Below are positions 23,276 to 29,812 of a DNA stretch of 33,580 bases, piece by piece (positions within the stretch are counted from its first letter, which is position 1; the number at the start of each line of letters is the position of its first letter). The notes beneath the pieces were generated by a model. The model searched no databases. It saw nothing but the letters and a program-made list of their open reading frames with translations, and had not been told where the DNA came from. The translations under genes and the position numbers were made by a program. This DNA comes from a bacterium (lineage in GTDB: Bacteria; Patescibacteriota; Minisyncoccia; Minisyncoccales; JANBVM01). The DNA is taken from the NCBI GenBank assembly GCA_030591065.1, contig JAUVBU010000001.1, forward strand, positions 1 through 33,580, read 5' to 3'.

Positions 23276-23302
23276 AACCGTCTATCTATAGGCGGTTTTT
23301 TG
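23276..23302 (+). terminator. Rho-independent terminator after tRNA-Asn
   Basis: Stem ACCGTCT/AGGCGGT (one G-U pair) with loop ATCTAT, then a run of T. It begins three bases after the tRNA CCA. Confidence 0.85.
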
Positions 23303-23317
23303 ATAAAACGAAACAAT

Positions 23318-23368
23318 ATGGAACAAATAACAATAAAAGAGCTTACAAGGTTAATAAAATTAAAATAA
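23318..23368 (+). other. Tiny open frame of unknown status
   Basis: ATG to TAA encodes 16 residues, MEQITIKELTRLIKLK. It has no ribosome binding site and could be a chance frame or the start of a decayed gene. The following 70 bases show no continuation. Confidence 0.12.
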
Positions 23369-23439
23369 ACTTTATTATTACTTAATAGCTCTTGAGTATT
23401 CAGCTTGAGCCTTGGGTGATAGTGGGACTGGTTGTATTC

Positions 23440-23468
23440 TTGACAAAGTTAAAAAAGTGTGGTAAAGT
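23440..23468 (+). promoter_or_regulatory. Promoter of the 51-residue membrane protein, predicted leaderless
   Basis: Perfect TTGACA (23440-23445), 17-base spacer, TAAAGT (23463-23468). Seven bases on is exactly the A of the ATG at 23475, so the predicted transcript starts at the initiation codon. Confidence 0.6.
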
Positions 23469-23474
23469 TAAAGC

Positions 23475-23630
23475 ATGGATAAATGGGATATGGTTGCCCT
23501 TACCTATTTAATACTGGCAACATTGTTCGTTGGTATTACCCTAATAATGGGTAGTACTATGAGGGAGATAAGTCCTGTAATAATCTCACTCCCAGTTGTT
23601 GCTCTTCCTTTAATAATCAGTGACGATTAA
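23475..23630 (+). CDS. Small two-helix membrane protein (51 residues)
   Basis: Not recognised. The frame begins MDKWDMVALTYLILATLF and reads ATG to TAA with no interruption. Two hydrophobic stretches (about 7-26 and 32-48) are joined by the short polar turn STMREIS, and the chain ends ISDD, so it would be a hairpin in the membrane. Evidence that it is real: a perfect -35 at the right spacing places the transcription start on its ATG, and the hydrophobic and acidic ends look like a typical small membrane protein. It lies between tRNA-Asn with its terminator and a run of short terminators; it has no clear terminator of its own. No function can be assigned. Confidence 0.55.
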   Translation: MDKWDMVALTYLILATLFVGITLIMGSTMREISPVIISLPVVALPLIISDD

Positions 23631-23692
23631 TTTAAGGAAGAGGAAAAGTAGAGAATTCTAAAAAAATCTTTTTTCTTCTCTTTTTTCAAGCC

Positions 23693-23773
23693 TATAATTA
23701 AAAATTGTAAGCTGGAAAAAGGAAACTAAAGAAGAAAAAGATATAAAGCTGTCTAGATTACTAGGCAGTTTTT
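23693..23773 (+). ncRNA. Possible short transcript (TATAAT to terminator)
   Basis: A perfect TATAAT (23693-23698) is followed about 50 bases later by a terminator, with no plausible reading frame between. The -35 region is only T-rich, so a small RNA is a weak proposal. Confidence 0.2.
23749..23773 (+). terminator. Rho-independent terminator
   Basis: Stem CTGTCTAG/CTAGGCAG (one G-U pair) with loop ATTA, followed by TTTTT. No gene ends directly upstream except the 51-residue frame 118 bases before, so it could end that transcript or a small RNA. Confidence 0.75.
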
Positions 23774-23901
23774 GTTTGTTTTGAGAGTCTAAACAAGTTC
23801 TAATAAAACCCTTTGATTTCCACTAATTTTTCCTTCATTTTAACTATATAGTCTCTATTTTCTAAAATTATAATAAGCTTTGGGCTGGGGAGCAAAGATT
23901 T

Positions 23902-23927
23902 CCGTCTATTAAGTTAGGCGGTTTTTT
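23902..23927 (+). terminator. Rho-independent terminator
   Basis: Stem CCGTCTA/TAGGCGG with loop TTAAGT and six T. It resembles the terminator after tRNA-Asn closely. A perfect TATAAT at 23869-23874 lies about 28 bases upstream. Between 23774 and 23901 there is no recognisable gene. Confidence 0.75.
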
Positions 23928-23963
23928 GGTAAAATTTATAAAATACATGATTAAATTAGTAAT

Positions 23964-24398
23964 ATGACTTATAAGCACACCCAGATTGGATATTTAATAA
24001 TATTTACCTTACTTACTGTAATTTTACTTTTCGGGATTATTTTGACACAAGCTGGCTTTAATTCTATTACTCTTGCCACAATGTTTTTTATTCCGTTTCT
24101 TCTTGCTTCTTTTGCGTCGCTTAAAGTAATGATTAATGAAAACTATCTACAGATTAAGTTTGGTTATGGAATATTTAGAAAACGCTTTATACTTAGAGAA
24201 ATAATTTCAGTAAAAACTGTAAAAAATCATTGGTATTACGGATGGGGAATAAGATTATTATTGTGGCCTCATTTGGTGATTTATAATGTTTCTGGTTTTG
24301 ACGCGGTTGAGATAAAAATGAAAAATGGTAAAACATATAGAATAGGCACAGATGAACCCAAGAGTTTAGAGTACGCAATTATACAAGCAATTAAATGA
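23964..24398 (+). CDS. Membrane protein with a PH-like C-terminal domain, unknown function
   Basis: A 144-residue protein. Two hydrophobic helices (about 9-28 and 36-54) precede a soluble part of alternating strands: YLQIKFGYGIFRKRFILREI, an aromatic YYGWGIR turn and VEIKMKNGKTYRIGTDEP. This matches the layout of small bacterial PH-domain membrane proteins, in which a strand-rich barrel follows a two-helix anchor. The conserved-looking WYYGWG and IGTDEP segments suggest a real family; I cannot name its function. It lies 36 bases after a terminator and is probably a single-gene unit. No Shine-Dalgarno sequence is present. Confidence 0.7.
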   Translation: MTYKHTQIGYLIIFTLLTVILLFGIILTQAGFNSITLATMFFIPFLLASFASLKVMINENYLQIKFGYGIFRKRFILREIISVKTVKNHWYYGWGIRLLLWPHLVIYNVSGFDAVEIKMKNGKTYRIGTDEPKSLEYAIIQAIK

Positions 24399-24515
24399 TA
24401 AATACCGGAAGTTTAAACTCAAATTTTATCAGGTATAGATTCTATATTATCTGTCTTTTAGAACACTAAACCTTTTATTTTTTTTATTTCTTCTTTTTTC
24501 TTATGATTAAAACCC

Positions 24516-24544
24516 TTGTCTTTTTAAAGGAAAAAGAATAAAGT
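24516..24544 (+). promoter_or_regulatory. Possible promoter of the 65-residue hypothetical gene
   Basis: TTGTCT (24516-24521), 17-base spacer, TAAAGT (24539-24544), the same -10 hexamer as the 51-residue gene. The predicted leader of about 23 bases contains a Shine-Dalgarno sequence. Confidence 0.4.
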
Positions 24545-24573
24545 GGTCATAGAACCTTTGAAGAGGTGAAAAT

Positions 24574-24772
24574 AATGGATAAAGCAGAAAAATTAAAAAA
24601 CTACAGAAAAGAATTAAAAAAAATAGCAGACAGAAAGTTAAAGGAAGTTATCTTTAACTATAGCGATATTGGTGGAGAAGGAGGAGTTAGTAGTCTTTCC
24701 TTAGAGTTTCCCTCGCTGTGCTTTTTAATAAGCTTGAAAAGAGAGCTTGTGACAGTTCATGTAAAAGCTTAA
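24574..24772 (+). CDS. Hypothetical protein (65 residues) with a strong ribosome binding site
   Basis: Not recognised. The N-terminus is a charged helix (MDKAEKLKNYRKELKKIADRK, about residues 1-28), followed by a strand-rich, less charged half with GGEGG and SLSLEFPSLCFLISL. The ATG at 24574 is chosen over an in-frame GTG at 24566 because GAGGTG (24563-24568) lies five bases before it, the clearest Shine-Dalgarno sequence in the window; the GTG is part of that site. A terminator 13 bases after the stop makes it a compact single-gene unit. A small globular protein such as a toxin-antitoxin partner cannot be excluded, but no partner is adjacent. Confidence 0.6.
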
Positions 24773-24784
24773 ATAGTTTTTTAT

Positions 24785-24810
24785 AACACTTCCAAGGAGG
24801 TGTTTTTTTA
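24785..24810 (+). terminator. Terminator of the 65-residue gene
   Basis: Stem AACACTTC/GAGGTGTT (one G-U pair) with loop CAAG, then a run of seven T. Confidence 0.8.
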
Positions 24811-24906
24811 TTAAGAAGGGAAATAAAAATTGTTGCACCTATTATTTTTTTTGATTAATATAAGGTTAGAACAAGGTTTTATTAATTAAAAAAAATTATA
24901 AAAAAT

Positions 24907-25845
24907 ATGAATTCTTATAATATTAAAGTTATGAATTATAAAAATACTAACTCAGTTCAGTTTTTTATCAGAACTGTTGTTTGGGTAATATCCTTTTTAT
25001 TACTAACTATAATTAGTAAAACTCTTTTCGAGACTTTTAATAGTTTTTGGCTTTTTGGATTTCCCCTAACTGTATTGAATTTTTTTATATCGAGCGCTTT
25101 AGCTAAAATGTTTTTCATCTTACCTGAATGGGAAAACCTAGTTCTTTTACAACTAGGAAAATTCCATTCTGTAAAAGAAGCTGGGTTTTTCATTATTCCA
25201 CCATTTATTTGTTCAGTAGCAGCTATTGTTGATAAAAGAATTGAAACTCATCAAGTTGAAGCAACAAATACTCTTACTAAAGATAATGTTCCTATAAAAG
25301 TCACCGCAGCGGTTGAGTTTCGAGTAGAAGATCCTAAAAAAGCAATAATTGATGTTTTAAATTATAGAGAGTCTGTAATTTGGCTTGCTACAGAGGCGCT
25401 TAAAAATACCATTGGTAGTTTAGACTTAAGGGGGCTTCTTAGTGAAAGAGAACATATTGCAACTTCTCTAAAAGAGCAAATAGACAATGGAGCTGTTGCT
25501 TATGGAGTAGACGTTAGGGCTGTGAGAATTACTGATATTGACACCCCGCAAACACTTATTGAAGAGTTGGCAGTTATAGCTAGATCTAAAAGAGCAGCAA
25601 AAGCTAAACAAATACAAGCTGAAGCAGAAGTTTTAGTTGCTCAAAAAATCTCTGAAGCAACAGAAATTTTATCGAAACAAGAAGGATCCTTAAAATTAAG
25701 AGAGCTTCAAATGCTTAGCGATGTAAGTAAAGAAGAAAGCTCAATGATAATTATATATCCTTATGGGGAGAAAGGAGGGCAAAGTATAGCTAGCGCAGCA
25801 GCTGGTAGTAGGAAAAATGCTATAAAAAAAGAAGATAATAAATAA
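24907..25845 (+). CDS. SPFH/band 7 (stomatin-like) membrane protein
   Basis: A 312-residue prohibitin/stomatin-type scaffold protein of membrane microdomains. Two hydrophobic segments (about 18-39 and 50-70) anchor it, then the SPFH domain runs from about 78 to 230: ENLVLLQLGKFHSVKEAGFFIIPP, VPIKVTAAVEFRVEDPKKAI, SLDLRGLLSEREHIA and YGVDVRAVRITDID, followed by the alanine-rich coiled coil AKAKQIQAEAEVLVAQ. All these are hallmark stomatin segments. There is no NfeD partner beside it. The ATG at 24907 is used, but an ATG at 24931 is equally possible. It ends 15 bases before a strong terminator shared with the convergent pyruvate kinase gene. Confidence 0.88.
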   Translation: MNSYNIKVMNYKNTNSVQFFIRTVVWVISFLLLTIISKTLFETFNSFWLFGFPLTVLNFFISSALAKMFFILPEWENLVLLQLGKFHSVKEAGFFIIPPFICSVAAIVDKRIETHQVEATNTLTKDNVPIKVTAAVEFRVEDPKKAIIDVLNYRESVIWLATEALKNTIGSLDLRGLLSEREHIATSLKEQIDNGAVAYGVDVRAVRITDIDTPQTLIEELAVIARSKRAAKAKQIQAEAEVLVAQKISEATEILSKQEGSLKLRELQMLSDVSKEESSMIIIYPYGEKGGQSIASAAAGSRKNAIKKEDNK

Positions 25846-25860
25846 TCTCTTTTAAAACTT

Positions 25861-25889
25861 AAAACTGCCTAATATTTTAGGCAGTTTTT
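25861..25889 (+). terminator. Terminator between SPFH gene and pyruvate kinase, possibly bidirectional
   Basis: A perfect 12-base stem AAAACTGCCTAA/TTAGGCAGTTTT with loop TATT is followed by T on the plus strand and by four T on the minus strand. It is placed between convergent genes and could stop both. Confidence 0.85.
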
Positions 25890-25919
25890 GTGTTAATTCT
25901 TTTCTCTAATAAAGAGTTA

Positions 25920-27356
25920 CTAAGGAATTTCTTGAATTCTCACAACGCTAGTTTTTCCTTTTGTTCCCCAGTCTTCAGCATAAATAATAATTACCTTTTC
26001 TCCTTTTTTAAAATTCTTCTTTTTTTTAATATAACCTAAAATTCCCTCTATATCTTTTGCGCTTCTTTTTCTATAAAGATCTTTCCCTTTTTCTTTTAGA
26101 AGGGGAGTAACTCCATAAAGAAGGCAAAGTTGATCTCTCACTTTTTTATCATCTGTTAGCCCTAGGATGGGTAGATTAGGGCGGAGCCGGGAAAGCATTT
26201 GGGTTGTCGCTCCTTTTTTAGTTATAGTTACAAAAGCTCTAACTTTTTCTTTTTGACAAAAAGAGCTCATCCAAAGATTATATGCAGAATAACAAATAGA
26301 GGCGGTTTGATGAGTTAAATCATAATTAAAATGTCTTGGGGGTTTTCTTTTTTTCTCCCAAAAACGACAGATTCTTTCTATTACCAAAACTGTTTTTAGG
26401 GGATATTTTCCAGTAGAAGTTTCTCTAGAAAGCATAACTGTATCTGTATAATCAAGAACAGCATTAGCAACATCGGAAACTTCTGCTCTAGTGGGAAAAG
26501 GATTGTCAGCCATAGATTCTAACATTTGAGTGGCGGTAATAACTGGCTTTCCAACTTCAACGCATCTTTTAATAATCTTTTTCTGATAATAAGGAACTTG
26601 TTCTAAGGGAATTTCTATACCCAAATCTCCTCTAGCTATCATTATTCCATTAGAAGCTTCCAGAATTTCCTCAAAATTAGCTAAAGCTTGAGGTGTTTCT
26701 ATTTTAGCTAAAATTTTAGTAGATAAAGAAAGCTTTTTAACTTCTTTTCTTAGGATTTGAATATCTTTTTTGCTTCGCACAAAAGATAGGGCTAAATAAT
26801 CAATTTCATGCTTAGTTGCTAAAGATAAACCCTTTACATCTTTAGCTAAAAGAGAAGAAAATGAAACTTCCAGACCAGGGACATTAATTCCTTTTCTGTT
26901 CATGATTATTCCTCCTCTGATGACTTTAGCAAAAAGACTATTTTTGGTACTTTTTAAAATTTCAAACTTAATTTTACCGTCATCTATAAATAATTCTTTT
27001 CCTTTTGTTATTGTGTGCTGAAAAAGAGATTCTGATGCGGGAATCGCGTCCCTAGAGGGAGCTGAAGTATTTTTTTTAACAAAAGTAACCTTATCTCCCT
27101 TTTTAACTTTAAGTCCTTTTTCCGGTAATTTACCAATCCTAATTTCAGGTCCTTGTAAATCTAAAAGAATAGCTATAGGAGTAGATGTTTCATTGGAAGC
27201 TTGTTCAAGGGTTTTAATACAATTACTGTGCCATTCATAGCTGCCGTGTTTTAAATTAAACCTAAAAATGTTTACTCCTGCCTTAATAAGAGAGATGAGT
27301 GTAGATTTTTTTTCTACCGCAGGTCCTACGGTAGCAATAATTTTAGTTAAAGACAT
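25920..27356 (-). CDS. pyk: Pyruvate kinase
   Basis: Final step of glycolysis: phosphoenolpyruvate plus ADP to pyruvate plus ATP. The 478-residue length is normal. The N-terminus TKIIATVGPAVEK, the substrate-binding VNIFRFNLKHGSY, the catalytic GIMIARGDLGIEIPLEQVP and the signature VITATQMLESM are present. In the phosphate region the usual MLSGETA is MLSRETS, a substitution at the glycine. The C-terminal effector domain is kept (residues about 360-478). It is a single gene on the minus strand convergent with the SPFH gene. In a presumably fermentative CPR-type cell it would be a main source of ATP (inference). Confidence 0.96.
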   Translation of the reverse strand: MSLTKIIATVGPAVEKKSTLISLIKAGVNIFRFNLKHGSYEWHSNCIKTLEQASNETSTPIAILLDLQGPEIRIGKLPEKGLKVKKGDKVTFVKKNTSAPSRDAIPASESLFQHTITKGKELFIDDGKIKFEILKSTKNSLFAKVIRGGIIMNRKGINVPGLEVSFSSLLAKDVKGLSLATKHEIDYLALSFVRSKKDIQILRKEVKKLSLSTKILAKIETPQALANFEEILEASNGIMIARGDLGIEIPLEQVPYYQKKIIKRCVEVGKPVITATQMLESMADNPFPTRAEVSDVANAVLDYTDTVMLSRETSTGKYPLKTVLVIERICRFWEKKRKPPRHFNYDLTHQTASICYSAYNLWMSSFCQKEKVRAFVTITKKGATTQMLSRLRPNLPILGLTDDKKVRDQLCLLYGVTPLLKEKGKDLYRKRSAKDIEGILGYIKKKKNFKKGEKVIIIYAEDWGTKGKTSVVRIQEIP

Positions 27357-27552
27357 AACGATATATTAGCAAAAAATCTAACAATTGTCTCGTCTAGTCT
27401 TTCTTAACAGCTTTAAGATGTTTTTTTTGAAGACCTTTTATTTCGTTGTTTTTTAAAAACTCAACTAGGTAAAAATCGCCAAGCGAGTTATTTTCTAGTA
27501 AAATAGAACAAAGGTCAGTTCTGATTTAATTAACTAATTTATTTTTAAAATA

Positions 27553-27771
27553 ATGTTTGGAACTACACTTATAATAATAGGCTCATTTTTTCTATTAAAA
27601 AACTTAGGACTCATTAGTGGTAGTCTTTGGAATATTGTTTGGCCCTCCTTGATAATTATTCTTGGTTTAAAGTCTGTTTTTAGAAAAAAGTATAACTATT
27701 TTGATAAATTTCACAGATTTAAAGAAGAAGCACATAAATTTAATGAAGGGATGCGTAAAGAGGAAAAATAA
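27553..27771 (+). CDS. LiaI/LiaF transmembrane-like small membrane protein
   Basis: A 72-residue protein with two hydrophobic segments (about 2-20 and 24-41) in the pattern IIIGSFFLLKNLGLISGSLWNIVWPSLIIILGLKSVF, typical of the LiaI-LiaF-like/DUF5668 transmembrane domain, then a charged amphipathic helix to the end. Members of this group often work with envelope stress systems, but no two-component genes lie close. A DUF4395 remnant follows 9 bases after its stop. There is no ribosome binding site or strong promoter visible. Confidence 0.75.
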   Translation: MFGTTLIIIGSFFLLKNLGLISGSLWNIVWPSLIIILGLKSVFRKKYNYFDKFHRFKEEAHKFNEGMRKEEK

Positions 27772-27780
27772 CTTTATTAA

Positions 27781-27999
27781 AGAATAAAACCATCTCCAAT
27801 AAGTGCTGGTCCTAAAGTTTTTACTGCAAGACTTGGTTTTTTATTCTGTTTTTTAATTTCTTTCTTTTATGTATTCAATTTTCCTTTAATAGCAAACTAT
27901 CTTTCTTTTTTAATGATAGTTCTTGCTTTTCTTGAATTATTTTTTGATTTTTGTCTTGGATGTAAGGTTTATGCTTTTTTACGCAAGTTCAATCATTAG
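27781..27999 (+). pseudogene. DUF4395 family remnant, N-terminal half missing
   Basis: Open frame of 72 codons to TAG, with no ATG, GTG or TTG near its 5' end, where the codon before it is TAA (27778-27780). The product begins RIKPSPISAGPKVFTARLG and ends in FFDFCLGCKVYAFLRK, matching the C-terminal half of DUF4395 membrane proteins: the AGPK-F-ARLG segment after the helix linker, two hydrophobic helices and the FCLGCK(V/I)Y cysteine pair. The family's N-terminal half, normally about 70 residues, is absent because the LiaI-like gene occupies that place. This is best read as a decayed gene; the remaining 120 bases to 28120 hold no other gene. Confidence 0.65.
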
Positions 28000-28120
28000 T
28001 TAAATTGTAGTCTGTTTTTTTTAAGTAAAATTTTCAGCTATGTTTCTAATAAATTAATTTTTTGATAAAATAAAGAATAAAAAGTTTTAAATATGGGTTA
28101 ATAATTAAAAGGCAAAAATT

Positions 28121-28645
28121 ATGAAAAAAAGAATTAAAGTTTTAGTGGCTATATTAGTGACGCTTACAGTGTCGTCTTTTGCGTTAGCTCAAGGCAATCA
28201 ACAAGGTCAAGGAGAGCCACAACAAATCAACGCTGATAATAAAGGAATAGAGTTAGCATCTCAGAGTTTAAAGAGAGTGATTAGTCGTAATAATAACCCT
28301 GGGGTTGGTGAACAAATTAGAGCTATGGTTGAAAGTCACGAAGAAATACAAATAAGAACCAAAACAGCTTTGAATCAAATGAGCCAAAGAAGTAGTATGG
28401 TTAAATTTTTTATTGGACCTGATTATAAAAATGCTGGACAAGTAAGAAGTGATGTTATTGGTTTAAGAAACGACATTAAAAAATTAGAACAAATTAAGAA
28501 GGGATACTCTCCAGATGATACCGGAGATATCCAGGGAGCTATTGAAGAACTACAAGTTGAAGCTAACGAACTGGAAAATCAGCTTACGAAAGAATTGTCA
28601 GGTTTTAGTCTTTTTGGTTGGCTATCTAAGCTCTTAGCTAATTAA
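28121..28645 (+). CDS. Secreted helical protein of unknown function
   Basis: A 174-residue protein not recognised beyond its features. An N-terminal signal peptide (MKKRIKVLVAILVTLTVSSFALA, cleavage after residue 23) is followed by a glutamine-rich QGNQQGQGEPQQ linker, then a helical region with heptad-like charge (residues 45-150: EQIRAMVESHEEIQIRTKTAL, RSDVIGLRNDIKKLEQIKKG, EELQVEANELENQLTKEL) and a short hydrophobic end FSLFGWLSKLLAN. It is likely outside the cytoplasmic membrane. The predicted coiled coil suggests a structural or binding role. It precedes rubrerythrin by 44 bases with no terminator between, so it may share transcription. Confidence 0.65.
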   Translation: MKKRIKVLVAILVTLTVSSFALAQGNQQGQGEPQQINADNKGIELASQSLKRVISRNNNPGVGEQIRAMVESHEEIQIRTKTALNQMSQRSSMVKFFIGPDYKNAGQVRSDVIGLRNDIKKLEQIKKGYSPDDTGDIQGAIEELQVEANELENQLTKELSGFSLFGWLSKLLAN

Positions 28646-28689
28646 GGAGACAAGAAAACAAAAAGTTATATAAATTAAAATTAAAAAAG

Positions 28690-29274
28690 ATGAATGATAC
28701 TATTAAAAATTTAACCAAGGCTTTTATTGGCGAAAGTCAGGCTAGAAATAGGTATAGTTTTTATGCTAAAATAGCCAAAAAAGAAGGCTTTGAACAAATT
28801 GCCGAAATTTTTCTCATTACTGCCGAAAACGAAAAAGAGCACGCTAAAAGGTTGTTTGAACACATCAATCAGTTAAAAGAAAAGAGCGAGGATAATTTAG
28901 ATGAGATTGAAGTTACAGCTGTGGCTCCAACAATATTTAGTAATACGGTTGATAATCTTAGGTCTGCTATTTCTGGTGAGAATTATGAGCACACTCAAAT
29001 GTATCCAGAATTTGCTGACGTAGCAGAAAGTGAAGGTTTCCCCGAAATTGCCAAAAGATTAAGGGCTATTGCTATAGCTGAAAAACATCACGAAGAAAGA
29101 TTTCAAAAACTTTTAAAAGAAGTAGAAGCTGGTACAGTATTTAAAAAAGAAAAAGAAGTTTCATGGGTTTGTCGGGAGTGCGGTTATGTTCATTTTGGGA
29201 CAGAGGCACCAGAAAAGTGTCCATCTTGTGATCACCCCAGAAGCTTTTATCAAATTAAAGCTGAGGAATACTAA
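28690..29274 (+). CDS. rbr: Rubrerythrin
   Basis: Non-haem diiron peroxidase reducing hydrogen peroxide in anaerobes. The 194-residue protein has the ferritin-like diiron domain with Glu15, Glu48 and His51 in the first helices (ENEKEHA) and a second set near EHTQMYPEFADVAE and AIAEKHHEERF, then a C-terminal rubredoxin-like Fe(SCys)4 site with Cys161, Cys164, Cys177 and Cys180 (CRECG and CPSC). The start at 28690 is the ATG before TIKNLTKAFIGESQARNRY. It ends four bases before desulfoferrodoxin, giving a two-gene oxygen-detoxification unit. Confidence 0.96.
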   Translation: MNDTIKNLTKAFIGESQARNRYSFYAKIAKKEGFEQIAEIFLITAENEKEHAKRLFEHINQLKEKSEDNLDEIEVTAVAPTIFSNTVDNLRSAISGENYEHTQMYPEFADVAESEGFPEIAKRLRAIAIAEKHHEERFQKLLKEVEAGTVFKKEKEVSWVCRECGYVHFGTEAPEKCPSCDHPRSFYQIKAEEY

Positions 29275-29278
29275 AAAA

Positions 29279-29680
29279 ATGACTCAAAAAACTCAAATAT
29301 ATAAATGTAATATCTGTGGGAATATCGTGGAAATTTTAGACGTTGGGGCCGGACAACTTGTTTGTTGCAATCAACAAATGGAGTTATTAGAAGAAAAAAA
29401 CAAAGAAGAAGGCTTAGAAAAACATTTGCCCGTGATAGAAGAGTTGCCAGCCAATGCTTGTCAAGGGAAAGATGGAGTTAAAATAAAAGTGGGGGAAGTA
29501 GAGCACCCTATGGAGGAAAACCACTATATTGAGTGGATAGAAATTATTCCGGCAGATAATAAGAGAGGGAAGAAGTTTTTAAAACCAGGAGATAAGCCAG
29601 AAGTGGAATTTTATACTAGAAAGGAAGTTATTGGAGCTAGGGCCTATTGTAATGTTCATGGACTATGGAAGGTTGGCTAA
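29279..29680 (+). CDS. dfx: Desulfoferrodoxin (superoxide reductase, two-iron type)
   Basis: Reduces superoxide to hydrogen peroxide, which rubrerythrin next to it can remove. The 133 residues contain both centres: an N-terminal desulforedoxin-type site with Cys10, Cys13, Cys29 and Cys30, and the catalytic iron ligands His49, His76, His82, Cys124 and His127. Glu47 is the likely partner Glu of the EKH motif. An in-frame ATG at 29186 overlaps rubrerythrin; the start at 29279 (MTQKTQIYKCNICG) is chosen because the family begins close to the first CxxC. It is four bases after rbr, and 133 bases before the next gene. Confidence 0.95.
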   Translation: MTQKTQIYKCNICGNIVEILDVGAGQLVCCNQQMELLEEKNKEEGLEKHLPVIEELPANACQGKDGVKIKVGEVEHPMEENHYIEWIEIIPADNKRGKKFLKPGDKPEVEFYTRKEVIGARAYCNVHGLWKVG

Positions 29681-29721
29681 AAGTTATTAACTAAAAATTC
29701 TAATATTACTATTAGGGTTTA

Positions 29722-29754
29722 TGATATAATTAAAAAATCTCTATTAGAGATTTT
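29722..29754 (+). promoter_or_regulatory. Extended -10 promoter with palindrome at the start site
   Basis: TG-A-TATAAT (29722-29730) is a perfect extended -10; the -35 is weak. Four bases on, AAAATCTCT (29734-29742) and AGAGATTTT (29746-29754) form a perfect 9-base inverted repeat around a three-base centre. This covers the predicted transcription start, the usual place for a repressor. It might also act as a weak terminator of the rbr-dfx unit. Confidence 0.55.
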
Positions 29755-29812
29755 AATAAAAGCCGAAGAAATTAACATTTTTATATAAACTTAATTTAAG
29801 TAAGGTAAAAGC

